Below are positions 14,619 through 23,545 of a DNA stretch of 64,000 nucleotides, piece after piece. The stretch covers positions 1 to 64,000 of the forward strand of contig CAWJJY010000004.1 in NCBI GenBank assembly GCA_963843385.1. Direction: 5' to 3'. How positions within the stretch are numbered: the first letter of the stretch is position 1; each line of letters begins with the position of its first letter. A program made the position numbers and the translations under genes. Below the pieces are notes generated by a model. It was not told where the DNA came from and did no database searches. It saw only the letters and a program-made list of their open reading frames with translations. The DNA is from CAVOHU01 sp963843385 (lineage in GTDB: Bacteria; Acidobacteriota; Vicinamibacteria; Vicinamibacterales; JAKQTR01).

Positions 14619-15239
14619 CTACTTCGTATCCGCGCCCCGAACCAGCCCGGGCAGGCTCAACCCGAAGTACGCTTCCACCTCGGTCCTGACAGCGCCGGCG
14701 TACGCGCCCACCCAGGATTTCAACACGCGTCCCCCGGACGACACGACGAGCGTCGCTGGTGTCGGCCCAAGGTGATACGGGTCGTACATATCTTTGGATG
14801 GATCGACATAGACGGCCACATTGGGAGGGAAACGCTTCGCAGACTCGCCCACGTCTGCCTGAAGAGAGAGTGCGACGGCGCGGTGCGTGTCTTTCACTCC
14901 AAAGAACAAGGCGGCGACGTTGTTTTCGTTCTTGGCGCACCACGTGCAGCCGGGGCCGAAGACATAGATCAGCATCGGGCGACCGCCCGACTCAAATGCG
15001 ATCCGCTCACGCCCGCCCCCTAGTCGCCGAGCGTCGATAGGCGGCAAGGCGTCACCTACCGCAGGGGCGGAAGGCGCCTCGAGTGGTGCAGCTGCACTGG
15101 TGGGTTGAGCCGTCGGGATCCGTGTGAAGGCCAAGCCGAATAAGACGTTCGCCAGGAGAGACATCGCGAGCAATGCCAAAACCACCCAATCAGCTTTGGA
15201 GCCGCGGACCGCAAGGGAGGCAGGTTGATCGGCCTTCAT
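14619..15239 (-). CDS. Membrane-anchored thioredoxin-like protein (TlpA-type)
   Basis: 206 residues from the chosen ATG, which has GGAG upstream; the frame is open further upstream without a good start. An N-terminal membrane anchor (residues ~18-39) is followed by a Pro/Ala linker and a thioredoxin fold. The redox motif is GCTWC (Cys98-Thr-Trp-Cys101). A later GPTPATLVVSSGG supplies the cis-Pro loop (TPA) of the fold. Orientation of the anchor places the redox domain outside the cytoplasm. The gene directly precedes the 14-cysteine secreted protein, which suggests an extracytoplasmic thiol-disulfide function on that partner. TlpA/ResA/MauD-like proteins are the nearest known groups; which one cannot be decided here. 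Confidence 0.82.
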   Translation of the reverse strand: MKADQPASLAVRGSKADWVVLALLAMSLLANVLFGLAFTRIPTAQPTSAAAPLEAPSAPAVGDALPPIDARRLGGGRERIAFESGGRPMLIYVFGPGCTWCAKNENNVAALFFGVKDTHRAVALSLQADVGESAKRFPPNVAVYVDPSKDMYDPYHLGPTPATLVVSSGGRVLKSWVGAYAGAVRTEVEAYFGLSLPGLVRGADTK

Positions 15240-15377
15240 GAAGACTCCAGTGGGCATTCGGCCGCCCGACGAATTCGTTGGGCTTACTATGCTTCGTGCC
15301 CGAGACCGTGGTGAATTGTGGCTATGCCTCCAATTTCGAGAGGCAGGCCCGATACGACGCATGAGAATCGCGGCGGT

Positions 15378-17063
15378 TCACCGCGTGCGAATCAGCACAA
15401 GCTGAAGGGTCTTGGATTCACCTTCACTGAGAGAGAACCGAATCGATTGTTCTCGGATCCGCTCAAAGAACTCCGGATCGCCCCAATCGTCACCCTGTGG
15501 CATGGCGTTGGACGCAATGGCGTAGTATCGCCCCGGCGGAAGAGAGCGAACGACGAATCGGCCATACTGATCCGGACGTTCTACGGCCACGTAGCGGCTA
15601 TCCTGCCAACGTTCTCGATCCTGGGAGAAGAACATCACAACGAAGCTGGCGACCGCGTCTCCCGCATTCGTGGTGACGACACCCGACACCTGTGAGACTT
15701 TGTTCGTGAGCTCGATTTCGAGTTTCTCGATATCCTGGCCCTCTCGGCACTCGATGGCCTTGTCGGTCACGTCGACGCCCTGAAGCCGGATGGCCTTCAT
15801 TCCAGAGTCCGGTGACCGGGAGATCAGCCTGACGAAGACCGGCCCCGGCCATGACGTGAACTCAAACGTATAGTCATCCCTGACGGTGCTGAGGCTCGGC
15901 GCCCCGAAGAAGTTTTCGAAACTCGCCGGCACGGCTCCCACCTGGATACTCCTGGTCGGAAGCGATCCAAGCACCCCGGGCGGACCTACCAGCCGCCCTC
16001 GGACGATGGAAGGCGTCACCGGCCGAAGAGTCACTCCAGTCACATCCTCCGCTGCAACGACAATCGAAGCTGCAGAGAATCGGGCCGCCTCACCTGACCG
16101 TATCAGCCTGTGCTGCGATCGGAGGGCGTATGTACCAGGCGACAAGCCTGTGATCTGGAACGTGCCATCGGCCGCGACAGGCACAGCTCGAGCGCTCATG
16201 GCCCCTTCAGGCCGTACGCTTACCGCGCCGCCGCTAGCGGCACGGCCGCTCGAATCGCTGACGACGCCGGAGACATTGAGCAACGGCGTTCGGCTGAGTG
16301 CCAGTGTGGCGCTTGCAGTGCTGCCAGCGTCTACTGCCACCGGTTGCGCATCGCTAACATTTGGCGAGCCGGGGAAGTAGGTGGGAGCAGGACCCCACAT
16401 GTCCTCGCTCGTCGTCTTGATTGAAGCGCTTGGGGGCACAGCGATGAGGTAGTAGCGGCCCGGAGCCAATCCGAACAGCCTATACTCACCCCTGTCGTCT
16501 GTTGTCACCGCAGGGCCGCCAGGGGTCAGATGTCGACGTCCTTGGGCGTACAGCGCGCGAAGGAGCATGACCCTTACGCCGGGCGAAGCTCTGCCGGCCT
16601 CGTCGGTTATGCGTCCTGCAATGACACCGCCGAGAGGGAGTTTGAGGTCGGCACCGTCGACGTTCGCGTTCGATCGAAGATCGATCAGTCTGCCAGGTTC
16701 GAGAGGGCCACTTTGGCCGAAGGACGCAGGGACGAATCCCTGCTTGGATGCGGTGAGCTCGTATCGGCCGGGAGGCAGTCTTGCCAACTGGTACCGGCCA
16801 TCCTCGTCGCTCAGCACCGACACCGGCTCACCGAGGCTCGTCGAGACCGCTCGGACCTCAGCCTCCCTCAACGGTTCACCGGTGTCGGCCGCCGTCACTC
16901 GTCCTCGAACCCGCCCGGTGACAACGGTTTGCGTCGCGCGCGGTGACCGCACCGGCGCGCCATTGCGGAAAGTTTTCACAGGTATGACCCGAGTCTGAAC
17001 CAGCGGAGTGAGAGGTCCGGCCATCATCACCATGAGGAGGAAGACGGTGTTGGACGACATCAT
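15378..17063 (-). CDS. Secreted carboxypeptidase-regulatory-like (CnaB-type) multidomain protein
   Basis: 561 residues from the ATG pair preceded by CGGGAA. Signal peptide (SSNTVFLLMVMMAGPLT), then at least three beta-sandwich modules of the carboxypeptidase-regulatory/CnaB class, each with the DDRGEYRLFGLAPGRY-type signature. These lie at about residues 50-125 (EDGRYQLARLPPGRYEL), 135-235 and 250-320 (ADGTFQITGLSPGTYAL). A further copy lies near the C-terminus (GRFVVRSLPPGRYYA). Such proteins are common, usually exported, in Acidobacteriota; a role in binding envelope polymers is inference. Its promoter region is divergent from the HTH regulator gene and contains the TGACGTCA pair and the shared motif. 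It may head an operon with the thioredoxin, Cys-rich, VWFA and TPR genes. Confidence 0.78.
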   Translation of the reverse strand: MMSSNTVFLLMVMMAGPLTPLVQTRVIPVKTFRNGAPVRSPRATQTVVTGRVRGRVTAADTGEPLREAEVRAVSTSLGEPVSVLSDEDGRYQLARLPPGRYELTASKQGFVPASFGQSGPLEPGRLIDLRSNANVDGADLKLPLGGVIAGRITDEAGRASPGVRVMLLRALYAQGRRHLTPGGPAVTTDDRGEYRLFGLAPGRYYLIAVPPSASIKTTSEDMWGPAPTYFPGSPNVSDAQPVAVDAGSTASATLALSRTPLLNVSGVVSDSSGRAASGGAVSVRPEGAMSARAVPVAADGTFQITGLSPGTYALRSQHRLIRSGEAARFSAASIVVAAEDVTGVTLRPVTPSIVRGRLVGPPGVLGSLPTRSIQVGAVPASFENFFGAPSLSTVRDDYTFEFTSWPGPVFVRLISRSPDSGMKAIRLQGVDVTDKAIECREGQDIEKLEIELTNKVSQVSGVVTTNAGDAVASFVVMFFSQDRERWQDSRYVAVERPDQYGRFVVRSLPPGRYYAIASNAMPQGDDWGDPEFFERIREQSIRFSLSEGESKTLQLVLIRTR

Positions 17064-17256
17064 GTTGTTCCCGCGCACAGTGGATGACATGCCCGGTATG
17101 AGCACGTCGCCCCAATCACGACCAACGGGACAATTGAAGCGGACGTGAGAGACGTTGGACACCGGACCATTCGTGAGAATACAGTCCTTGGAATCGCGAA
17201 TAGCAAGTTCCGTCGGTGAAAATCTACGAGCTCCAAGCTTGCTGTCAACAGACTTG

Positions 17257-17281
17257 TGACGTCAGGTCAGCCGTGACGTCA
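17257..17281. promoter_or_regulatory. Two TGACGTCA palindromes in the divergent promoter region
   Basis: TGACGTCA occurs at 17257-17264 and 17274-17281, 17 bases apart start to start. They lie in the 443-base gap between the leftward CnaB-like gene and the rightward HTH gene. Paired palindromes on nearly two helical turns suggest an operator for a dimeric regulator. The rest of this gap holds no gene that I can support. Confidence 0.5.
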
Positions 17282-17301
17282 CTTGTCGCCTAGTGTCGCT
17301 G
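17278..17301. promoter_or_regulatory. Shared motif, copy 1
   Basis: GTCA-N-TTGTCGCC-N3-TGTCG, overlapping the second TGACGTCA. The same 17 fixed bases with identical spacing occur at 19157-19180, upstream of the other leftward gene of this cluster. Both copies have the same orientation relative to the leftward gene they precede. Confidence 0.5.
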
Positions 17302-17506
17302 CACGCGACATGCTGTCGCCGCCTCTCCGGTCGGATTCGCAGCCGACTGTCCTCATTGGTCAAGAATCGTGCGATTGTCCCGCTGGATTGTCTGTCTTAC
17401 CCTGCAGAGGCTTTCCGGATCTCACCTGGCCCGATCTCGCCGAACACGCCGACCTTTGATCCTGAGCGTCTCTCTGGTACGCTTGCGGCATTTCGAGGTG
17501 CCGTGG

Positions 17507-18454
17507 ATGGAGCATGCCGAAGTTTCGTCGTTGGCCCATGACGATCGGTTGAGAGGCTGGAAGGAAATTGGCGCCTATCTGCATGCGAGCGAGCGAACGG
17601 CCCAGCGGTGGGAGCTAACACGTCTACTGCCCGTTCAGCGGGTCCACACGGCCCAGCGAGCAGTCATCTTCGCTAGCCGGAACGCGTTAGAGGCGTGGAT
17701 TCAATCCGAGGCCGGGCGTGTGGCGATGTCAGAACCGGGCCGCCACATGTCCGTCTGCGGCCAATCAACCTGCCTCGGCACGCACGCCGTTGTCGGTCCC
17801 CCCTCCTGCGATGGTGCGAGCAGGGTAGACCATGTTCCTCTGGCTAATGACACGGCCGACGTCGACGCGGAGACGGGTGAGGACGTCCCATCGGTGCCCC
17901 TCTGCGATCATGCGCATCATGACTTTTCATTGCGGGCTGCGATGGGCAGTCGTAGGACGTGGGTGGCTGTCGGGGCGGGGTTGCTCCTGACCGCCATTGT
18001 CATATTCGTGGCCGCAACCGATCGTGGTGTCGATCCGCGCGGGAGGTCGGAGGCTTCAAGCATTCCGGTGGGCTCCGCGCAACATGAGTTGGCGAGAGCT
18101 CGTGGCGCCCTCGCAGGCTTGCGCTCCATTGGAGTCCGAGTGACATTCGCAAACGGCTCAGAAGGCGTGCTGGGAGTCCCCTTCGGCGGCATCGCCACCT
18201 GTTTCGCCCCCGGAGGCCCGACCTATGCTTTCTCGGCGGAGCGCGTTGATGATGGAGCCCGGATCCATGTGTCCCTTATGGAGCACTGGGACAAGCTGGA
18301 CATCCCCGTTATCAAAGAGCTCGGAGTATGGTCCCTTCGGCCTGGGGCGTCGGCACGTGTATCGGAGCTTCGCGGGCTGAAAGCGATTCAGCTCCAAGCG
18401 CCGCGCTCATCGGATATGGGCGCAGATGGGGCCGAGGCTTCGCGCCCCCGGTAA
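17507..18454 (+). CDS. Membrane-bound HTH regulator-like protein
   Basis: 315 residues from the ATG preceded by GAGGTG; the open frame runs further upstream but this start gives the usual N-terminus. Residues ~10-55 form a winged/MerR-like helix-turn-helix (LRGWKEIGAYLHASERTAQRW), a module often found at the N-terminus of Acidobacteriota membrane proteins. A ~90-residue linker leads to one transmembrane helix (WVAVGAGLLLTAIVIFVAA, residues ~150-168). The extracytoplasmic domain of ~145 residues is of no known family to me. The topology suggests a one-component sensor that binds DNA from the membrane. The adjacent palindromes and motif are candidate binding sites. It converges on the Cys-tail gene, with 23 bases between stops. 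Confidence 0.75.
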   Translation: MEHAEVSSLAHDDRLRGWKEIGAYLHASERTAQRWELTRLLPVQRVHTAQRAVIFASRNALEAWIQSEAGRVAMSEPGRHMSVCGQSTCLGTHAVVGPPSCDGASRVDHVPLANDTADVDAETGEDVPSVPLCDHAHHDFSLRAAMGSRRTWVAVGAGLLLTAIVIFVAATDRGVDPRGRSEASSIPVGSAQHELARARGALAGLRSIGVRVTFANGSEGVLGVPFGGIATCFAPGGPTYAFSAERVDDGARIHVSLMEHWDKLDIPVIKELGVWSLRPGASARVSELRGLKAIQLQAPRSSDMGADGAEASRPR

Positions 18455-18477
18455 TTCGAGTTCGAATCATGTCGACC

Positions 18478-19056
18478 TCAATGAATCAACTCACGCCTGT
18501 CCCGCTGGGCCCTCGCGCGCTCACCGCATAAGGCCGACGAGCCTACCGTGGGACAGTCACATACGGTGGTGCAGCAGCAGCTCCCGCACGCAGTCTGCAC
18601 CGAACAGCCGCACCACCGAATATCGTTACAAATGATACAACACACGGAGCAGGGCCCTGCGGGTTGAGGGATCGTCACTGTCGAGTTTGCTCGTTGAACG
18701 AGTTCGATGTCCATTGACGAGAATGCTCCAGCAAAATGAACGACCTTGCCGAAGTCGAGCAGTGTAGCCCCCAGTTCTCTCAGATTCTCTTCGGCAGTTA
18801 CGGGATCGATTGAGATCTGCACCATCGAGAGCGTGATCGCGTTTAGTCCCGCCGTTGTGACCAGCCCTATCACCTGATCATCCCGGATCCCGATTCGCGC
18901 CATTCCGCCATCCGGAATGGAGAGAATTGCCTCCTCGGAGCCGACCGCCACGCGTAGCGTCGTCGTCTCGCCGGTGCGCGCCGTAGACTTGCCGTTCGTG
19001 ATCAGGAGCATTACCACAATCGCGGTGGTAGCCCCAACGCGGGTTCCTGTATGCAT
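18478..19056 (-). CDS. Exported protein with a 13-cysteine C-terminal tail
   Basis: 192 residues from the ATG preceded by GGGAGG at ideal spacing. Signal peptide/anchor (residues ~7-20), then a ~100-residue domain with no recognised family (RVAVGSEEAILSIPDGG through IELVQRANSTV). The tail holds 13 cysteines in about 45 residues (CSVCCIICNDIRWCGC, then CGSCCCTTVCDC), followed by a charged end. The tail could bind metal or be modified; it does not match a peptide family I know. The core and tail look like separate units. The gene lies opposite the HTH regulator and its upstream region has the same motif as the CnaB-like gene, so co-regulation is likely. Confidence 0.7.
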   Translation of the reverse strand: MHTGTRVGATTAIVVMLLITNGKSTARTGETTTLRVAVGSEEAILSIPDGGMARIGIRDDQVIGLVTTAGLNAITLSMVQISIDPVTAEENLRELGATLLDFGKVVHFAGAFSSMDIELVQRANSTVTIPQPAGPCSVCCIICNDIRWCGCSVQTACGSCCCTTVCDCPTVGSSALCGERARAQRDRRELIH

Positions 19057-19156
19057 GTGTCGCCTCCCAAGCTGGTGCAGCGCAATTGCCTGCACGCAAC
19101 TATAGGGCGACGGGGACTGGGTCAGACGCCAAATGCGGGCGGAAACCAGTCATGTC

Positions 19157-19180
19157 GTCAGTTGTCGCCCTCTGTCGTGG
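19157..19180. promoter_or_regulatory. Shared motif, copy 2
   Basis: GTCA-N-TTGTCGCC-N3-TGTCG, about 100 bases upstream of the Cys-tail gene start. Between them, TATAGT (19104-19099, minus strand) is a plausible -10 element without a clear -35. The remainder of the 592-base gap to tyrS shows no convincing gene. Confidence 0.5.
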
Positions 19181-19648
19181 TGTATCGGTGTTCCGGCGAA
19201 CGTTTCGTCTCGGAAGGTTGCCAGCTTTGCAGCGTTGTTCAATGCCCTCGAGTGCGACGCAACCCTAGCGCCCTTGGCGAATTGGATTTTGCGACGGGCG
19301 CCATCGCTAAGTAGGACACAAACGCGTTGAAATCCAGACGTACTGTGGTCTTGGAAGTTAGGGTGAGAACCATCCGAAGTTTGACCCTAACGATGGACAG
19401 TAAGGAGGCTTGCCTCCGGTGATCGCTCCGCCTTCTATCGTCCCGCTCGTTCCGCGATCTCAGGGGTGACGGAGGCGCTGACGCGACGGACGCTCGCGTC
19501 TGACGCCGCCTCGGGCGCACGGGCAATCGGCACACGTCCCCGGCGCAGCATCACCCCGACGCTGGCTCTCTTGCCAATTGCGCCACAGAGGCGGTTTCTT
19601 ACGGAATTGCGTGGCGCTGACCGTCATCTGTGCTCAGTGCGCATCTCC

Positions 19649-20926
19649 TCACCGCGCCTGCAGCAGATGATACGTTCGTGCGCCCTTCCGGACGACGAAG
19701 AGCTGGCCGCCGATCGCGTCGCTGCGCGACAGCCGGGCGCGCTCGTCGGCCACGCGGCGGTTGTTCACGTAGATGCCGCCGCCCTTCACCAGGCGTGCGG
19801 CGTCGCCCTTCGAGGAGGCCAGCCCGGTCAGCACGAGCGCGTCGGCAATCCCCAACCCGGGGTCGACAAAGCGCGCCGCCTCCAGATCGGTCGAGGGCAC
19901 GTCATCGAACACCGCCAGGACCTCGTCGACGTTCAGCTCGGTGATCCGTTCGCCGAAGAGCAGCGCCGACGCGTGCTCCGCGCGCGCCACCGCCTCCGGG
20001 CTGTGAACCAGGCCCGTAATCTCGCGCGCGAGCGCCCGCTGCGCCTCGCGCTTTTCCGGCGCGCGCTTCAGTTCAGCCTCGAGCGCCTCCACCTCGTCGC
20101 GACCGAGAAACGTGAAGAACCTGAGATACACCGGGACGTCGCGGTCGTCGCTGTTGAGCCAGAACTGGTAGAAGCGGAAGGGCGAGGTGCGAGCCGGGTC
20201 CAGCCACACGGCGCCCGCTTCGGTCTTGCCGAACTTCACGCCGGAGGAGGTCGTGACAAGCGGCATCACCAGGCCGTGAGCCTTCCCGCCACGCAGCTTC
20301 CTGATGAGATCGCAGCCCGCGGTGATGTTGCCCCACTGATCGCTGCCGCCCATCTGCAGGGTGCACTTGTACTGGTCGTAGAGCATCAGGAAGTCGTACG
20401 ACTGCAGCATCAGATAGCTGAACTCGGTGAATGAGATCCCGTCCTCGGCCTCGAGCCGGCGCTTCACCGATTCCTTCGCCAGCATGTAGTTCACGGTGAA
20501 GTGCTTCCCGATGTCGCGCAGGAAGCCGAGCAGGTCGAGCTTTCGCAGCCAGTCCGCGTTGTTGACGATGCGGGCCGGGTTCGTCGCGGCGTGAAAGTCC
20601 AGGAACTTCTCGAGCTGCAGGCGAATGCCGGCGAGGTTCGCGTCGATCTGTTCGACGGTCAGCAGCTGGCGCTCCTGCGTCTTGCCGCTGGGGTCGCCGA
20701 TCATGCCCGTGCCGCCGCCGGCGATCGCGATCGGGCTGTGGCCGAATCGCTGCATCCTGGCGAGCGCCATCAGCGGCAGGAGCGACCCGACGTGCAGGCT
20801 CGACGCGGTGGGATCGAATCCGATGTAGCAGGTGACCGGCTCGCGCCCGAGGATCTCGCGCAGACCTTCGGTCGACTCGACCACCAATCCGCGCCACTCG
20901 AACTCGGAAAACACGTTGCTCGACAT
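19649..20926 (-). CDS. tyrS: Tyrosine-tRNA ligase
   Basis: 425-residue class I aminoacyl-tRNA synthetase that charges tRNA-Tyr with tyrosine in the cytoplasm. The N-terminal Rossmann domain has the HIGH-equivalent HVGS (residue ~46) and the tyrosine-specific blocks GGGTGMIGDPSGK and QMGGSDQWGNI. The KMSKS-equivalent is KFGKT (residue ~234). The C-terminal S4-like RNA-binding domain has KGGGIYVNNRRV near residue 385. Length is normal for the bacterial enzyme. It is separated from the outer-membrane gene upstream by a repeat-rich gap, so transcription may be independent; no T-box is seen. Confidence 0.97.
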   Translation of the reverse strand: MSSNVFSEFEWRGLVVESTEGLREILGREPVTCYIGFDPTASSLHVGSLLPLMALARMQRFGHSPIAIAGGGTGMIGDPSGKTQERQLLTVEQIDANLAGIRLQLEKFLDFHAATNPARIVNNADWLRKLDLLGFLRDIGKHFTVNYMLAKESVKRRLEAEDGISFTEFSYLMLQSYDFLMLYDQYKCTLQMGGSDQWGNITAGCDLIRKLRGGKAHGLVMPLVTTSSGVKFGKTEAGAVWLDPARTSPFRFYQFWLNSDDRDVPVYLRFFTFLGRDEVEALEAELKRAPEKREAQRALAREITGLVHSPEAVARAEHASALLFGERITELNVDEVLAVFDDVPSTDLEAARFVDPGLGIADALVLTGLASSKGDAARLVKGGGIYVNNRRVADERARLSRSDAIGGQLFVVRKGARTYHLLQAR

Positions 20927-20943
20927 GAGGCGAGACTATCACA

Positions 20944-21119
20944 AGGCTGGAGGCTGGCGGCCGGAGGCTGGCGGCCGCGTACCATGAACCGTGAAGATTC
21001 CATGAGGGAACTCGACTCCTGGGGCACGCGGGGTGCTGTCGGTCCCGAGCGCCTTGCGGCGCCTCCAGCCGCCCGCCGCCAGCCTCCCGCCGCCAGCCTC
21101 CAGCCCCCAACCTCCAGCC
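20944..21119. repeat. Inverted pair of GGCTGGAGGCTGGCGGC-type repeats
   Basis: Direct copies at 20944-20977 and inverted copies at 21057-21119 flank ~80 bases of other sequence and fill the whole gap between tyrS and the outer-membrane gene. The arms could pair into a large stem in RNA or a cruciform in DNA. This is the first member of a repeat family found between genes up to 37.4 kb. Confidence 0.8.
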
Positions 21120-22386
21120 TTAGAACTTCAGTCCCGTGACGACGTGGACGCGGACGCCTTTGCCGACGCCGATCGCCGAGGTACGCATTGAATCGAAACA
21201 GCGGCGCCACCAGATACCAGCCCGCCCCGTAGCCACGCTCGACACGTGCATCGGTCAGTCGGCCCCCGTGATTCCAGACGGCCCCGGCATCCGCGAAAAG
21301 GACGATGCCGCTTTGCCCGAACCGCATGGGCGAGGTGGTCGGCACACGCAACTCCACCGAGGCGGCAACCAGATTGTCCCCCGCGAAGGAGCCCGCACGA
21401 AATCCGCGGAGGTTCCCGGCGCCACCGAGCAGCGGCTTCTCGAAGGACGGCAACGGGCCGTTGGCCGACTCGACCAGGCCGCGCACGGCCAGAACGGAGG
21501 TGGCCGGCAGCCCGAGATAGCCTCTGAGGTCGGCGCTGAACCTGTCCACACCCGGTGCGCCCCGAAACGCGAGATGGTCCCAACCGGCTGCCGCGAACAC
21601 GGCGTTGCGGGGGAAGGCCGGGTTGGTTCGGCTGTCGAGGGAGAGGCGTGCACCGTACGACGTGAAGTGATCGTGGACCGCACCCATCGAGACGTCGGTC
21701 CAGCCGGCCCGGCCGGCGAGGTTGACCATGGTGAACAGGGGCTTCGAAACGTCGATCGTCACCTCGTTTCGCCGATCGGCCAGATCGAAGAACGGATTGT
21801 GGCGGCTCGACACCGACGCGGATGCCTGCAGTCGCGACACGGGACCCGCGGCAAGACGCTTGTCGATCTCTATCGCCGCGCGCTTGGTGCCGCCCCAGGT
21901 CAGTGGAACCGACACCATGCCGTCTTTGCCGAGCACGTTCACGAAGCTGAAGCGTCCGCCGATGGTGACACCGTACCCGTCCACGTAATCGAGCACGGGC
22001 AGCATCATGAGGCTGTCGCCCAGCCGGCCGAGGGGCCCGGGCAGGATGCCGAGCGGATCGGCACCGGGCCGCTCGCGAACGATGATGATGAGCGCGACAT
22101 CGGCCGGATCCGACAGGGATCGGCCGAGCTTCCGGACCTCGACATCGTCGAATCGCCCGCTGCGCCGAAGCCTCTGTGTGATCAACTCGACGGCGTTCGC
22201 CTCGAGCTTCTGGCCGACGGCCAGGCCCGAGAGCGAGATCACCTCGGCGTCGGGCGTCCGGTAGTTCCCGTGTATCCGTACCTCGCCCACCACTTCGGGC
22301 GCTGCGGCTGCCGCTGCCGGCTCCTGGGCATGTGCGAGGTGGGCAGTCAGGATCAGGACCAGGCCGAGGACCCTGGCGGGCCTCAC
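21120..22386 (-). CDS. BamA/Omp85-type outer-membrane protein (one frameshift)
   Basis: About 421 residues. Signal peptide (LGLVLILTAHLAHAQ), one POTRA-like domain (residues ~35-108, VVGEVRIHGNYRTPDAEVIS), then an Omp85-type barrel ending in the surface-antigen region. GNLRGFRAG is the conserved (V/I)RG(F/Y)-type motif. Uncorrected, the frame runs on through the repeats into tyrS. One base removed at about 21174 restores a final strand, GVRVHVVTGLKF, followed by TAA; the terminal Phe is the outer-membrane insertion signal. With a single POTRA it is smaller than BamA, so a patatin/TamA-like or TPS-like relative is possible. Start overlaps the upstream gene by four bases. Confidence 0.8.
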
Positions 22387-23405
22387 GGCTGCGGCTCCTT
22401 CGGGACGTAGCCGCGAATCTTCGCGCTCACCTCACCCTTGCGATAGTCGTAGAATTCACGGTCGTAGCGCATCCTGTAGCTGCCCATCGCTACGGTCACC
22501 GTGCCTGAAAAGGTGAGGCTTCGGGGCAGCCACACGTTCTCGAAGAACACGCCCATCGTCATCGACGCGCGCGCCTCGTCGACGCGGATGATGCTCCGGC
22601 CAGGGAGGAAATTGAAGTCAGGATTGTCGAACGTGAACTTGACGATCTGATACTCCTTCGGGTCGACCCACAGGGTGACCTGCGAAACCTTGTTCAGGCC
22701 GCGATCGATGTCCCGCTCCATCTGGGCGTCCTTGTCGCTCTTGGGCTTTGCCGCCTGCTGCCCGCGTCCTCGTCGATGCCGATCGTCGTTCAGGTCGAAC
22801 AGCCGGGTCGGGTAGTACTCGATTCGAATGACCTCGCGGCCTTCGAACTGCTCCCGCCCTCCCAGGTAGTAGTTGCCCGGCTCGAACTTGAACCGGAGGA
22901 AGTACGCCTCGGAGATGAACCGCGGCTCCCCGGCGGTCGGCGTCATGTCCTCCTCGTCGTCGGGATCGACCTCGTCGGCCGGCTTGACGTTCTTGGCGGC
23001 AGCCTCCTCGAGACGCTGCAGGCGCCGCTCTTCACGCCGCTGTTCCACCCGCATCCAGTGCGCCTCGTAGGCCTTGCGCTCGGAATCGGCCACGGCGGCG
23101 CCGTTGGATTTCACCGGGCTGCGGATCAGGAACCCGTCCCGGATGAACCACTGGAACTCGCGCCGGAGCCCCTCGAGCTTCTGATCGCCGGGCCCGAGCA
23201 GTTCGAACGCCTCGCGCTCGCTCAGGATGTAGTCGTGAAGGGTGCGCCAGTTCTCGTTGCGGCGCTCCAGCACCTTGGCCATGAACGCGTCGAGATCGCT
23301 TCGCGGCGCAGGAGTAACAGGCGCTTGCTGCGCCATCATCGGCAGACAGGTCGCCGCGACTGCGAGCGCGCCGATGACGATCGTGCGGGTGAGGAGTGGT
23401 CTCAC
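22383..23405 (-). CDS. Secreted protein of unknown function, outer-membrane lipoprotein-sorting-like
   Basis: 340 residues from the GTG start, chosen because GGAGG lies six bases before it and it puts a signal peptide first (TRTIVIGALAVAATCL). The central part is a charged, partly coiled region (HWMRVEQRREERRLQRLEEA) followed by acidic DPDDEEDM. The C-terminal part has beta-rich blocks such as VTLWVDPKEYQIVKFTFDN and DEARASMTMGVFFENVWLPRSL, which resemble the LolA-like/DUF4292-type fold that reports on lipoprotein precursors. I recognise the general fold only. Its stop overlaps the BamA-like gene start (ATGA), so the two are translationally coupled and probably act together at the outer membrane. 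Confidence 0.7.
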   Translation of the reverse strand: MRPLLTRTIVIGALAVAATCLPMMAQQAPVTPAPRSDLDAFMAKVLERRNENWRTLHDYILSEREAFELLGPGDQKLEGLRREFQWFIRDGFLIRSPVKSNGAAVADSERKAYEAHWMRVEQRREERRLQRLEEAAAKNVKPADEVDPDDEEDMTPTAGEPRFISEAYFLRFKFEPGNYYLGGREQFEGREVIRIEYYPTRLFDLNDDRHRRGRGQQAAKPKSDKDAQMERDIDRGLNKVSQVTLWVDPKEYQIVKFTFDNPDFNFLPGRSIIRVDEARASMTMGVFFENVWLPRSLTFSGTVTVAMGSYRMRYDREFYDYRKGEVSAKIRGYVPKEPQP

Positions 23406-23545
23406 GATTGGCCTCCGGCAGGCGCGCCTTCGGGGAACTCTAATACAGACGAGGAAACGGTGGAACTGGTTCGCAGCGAACGGGCCGCGGAGGGTCTGGG
23501 GCACCCTGTTCGTCGCTTCGCCAACCCGGATAGAATCTGTGGTAC

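Noticed and set aside
19239..19535. 98-codon minus-strand frame upstream of the Cys-tail gene
   Set aside because: Arg-rich, no ribosome-binding site, no recognisable domain.
20770..22386. 538-residue protein running from the BamA-like gene into tyrS
   Set aside because: A single-base change explains it; the restored frame ends in a normal outer-membrane C-terminus.
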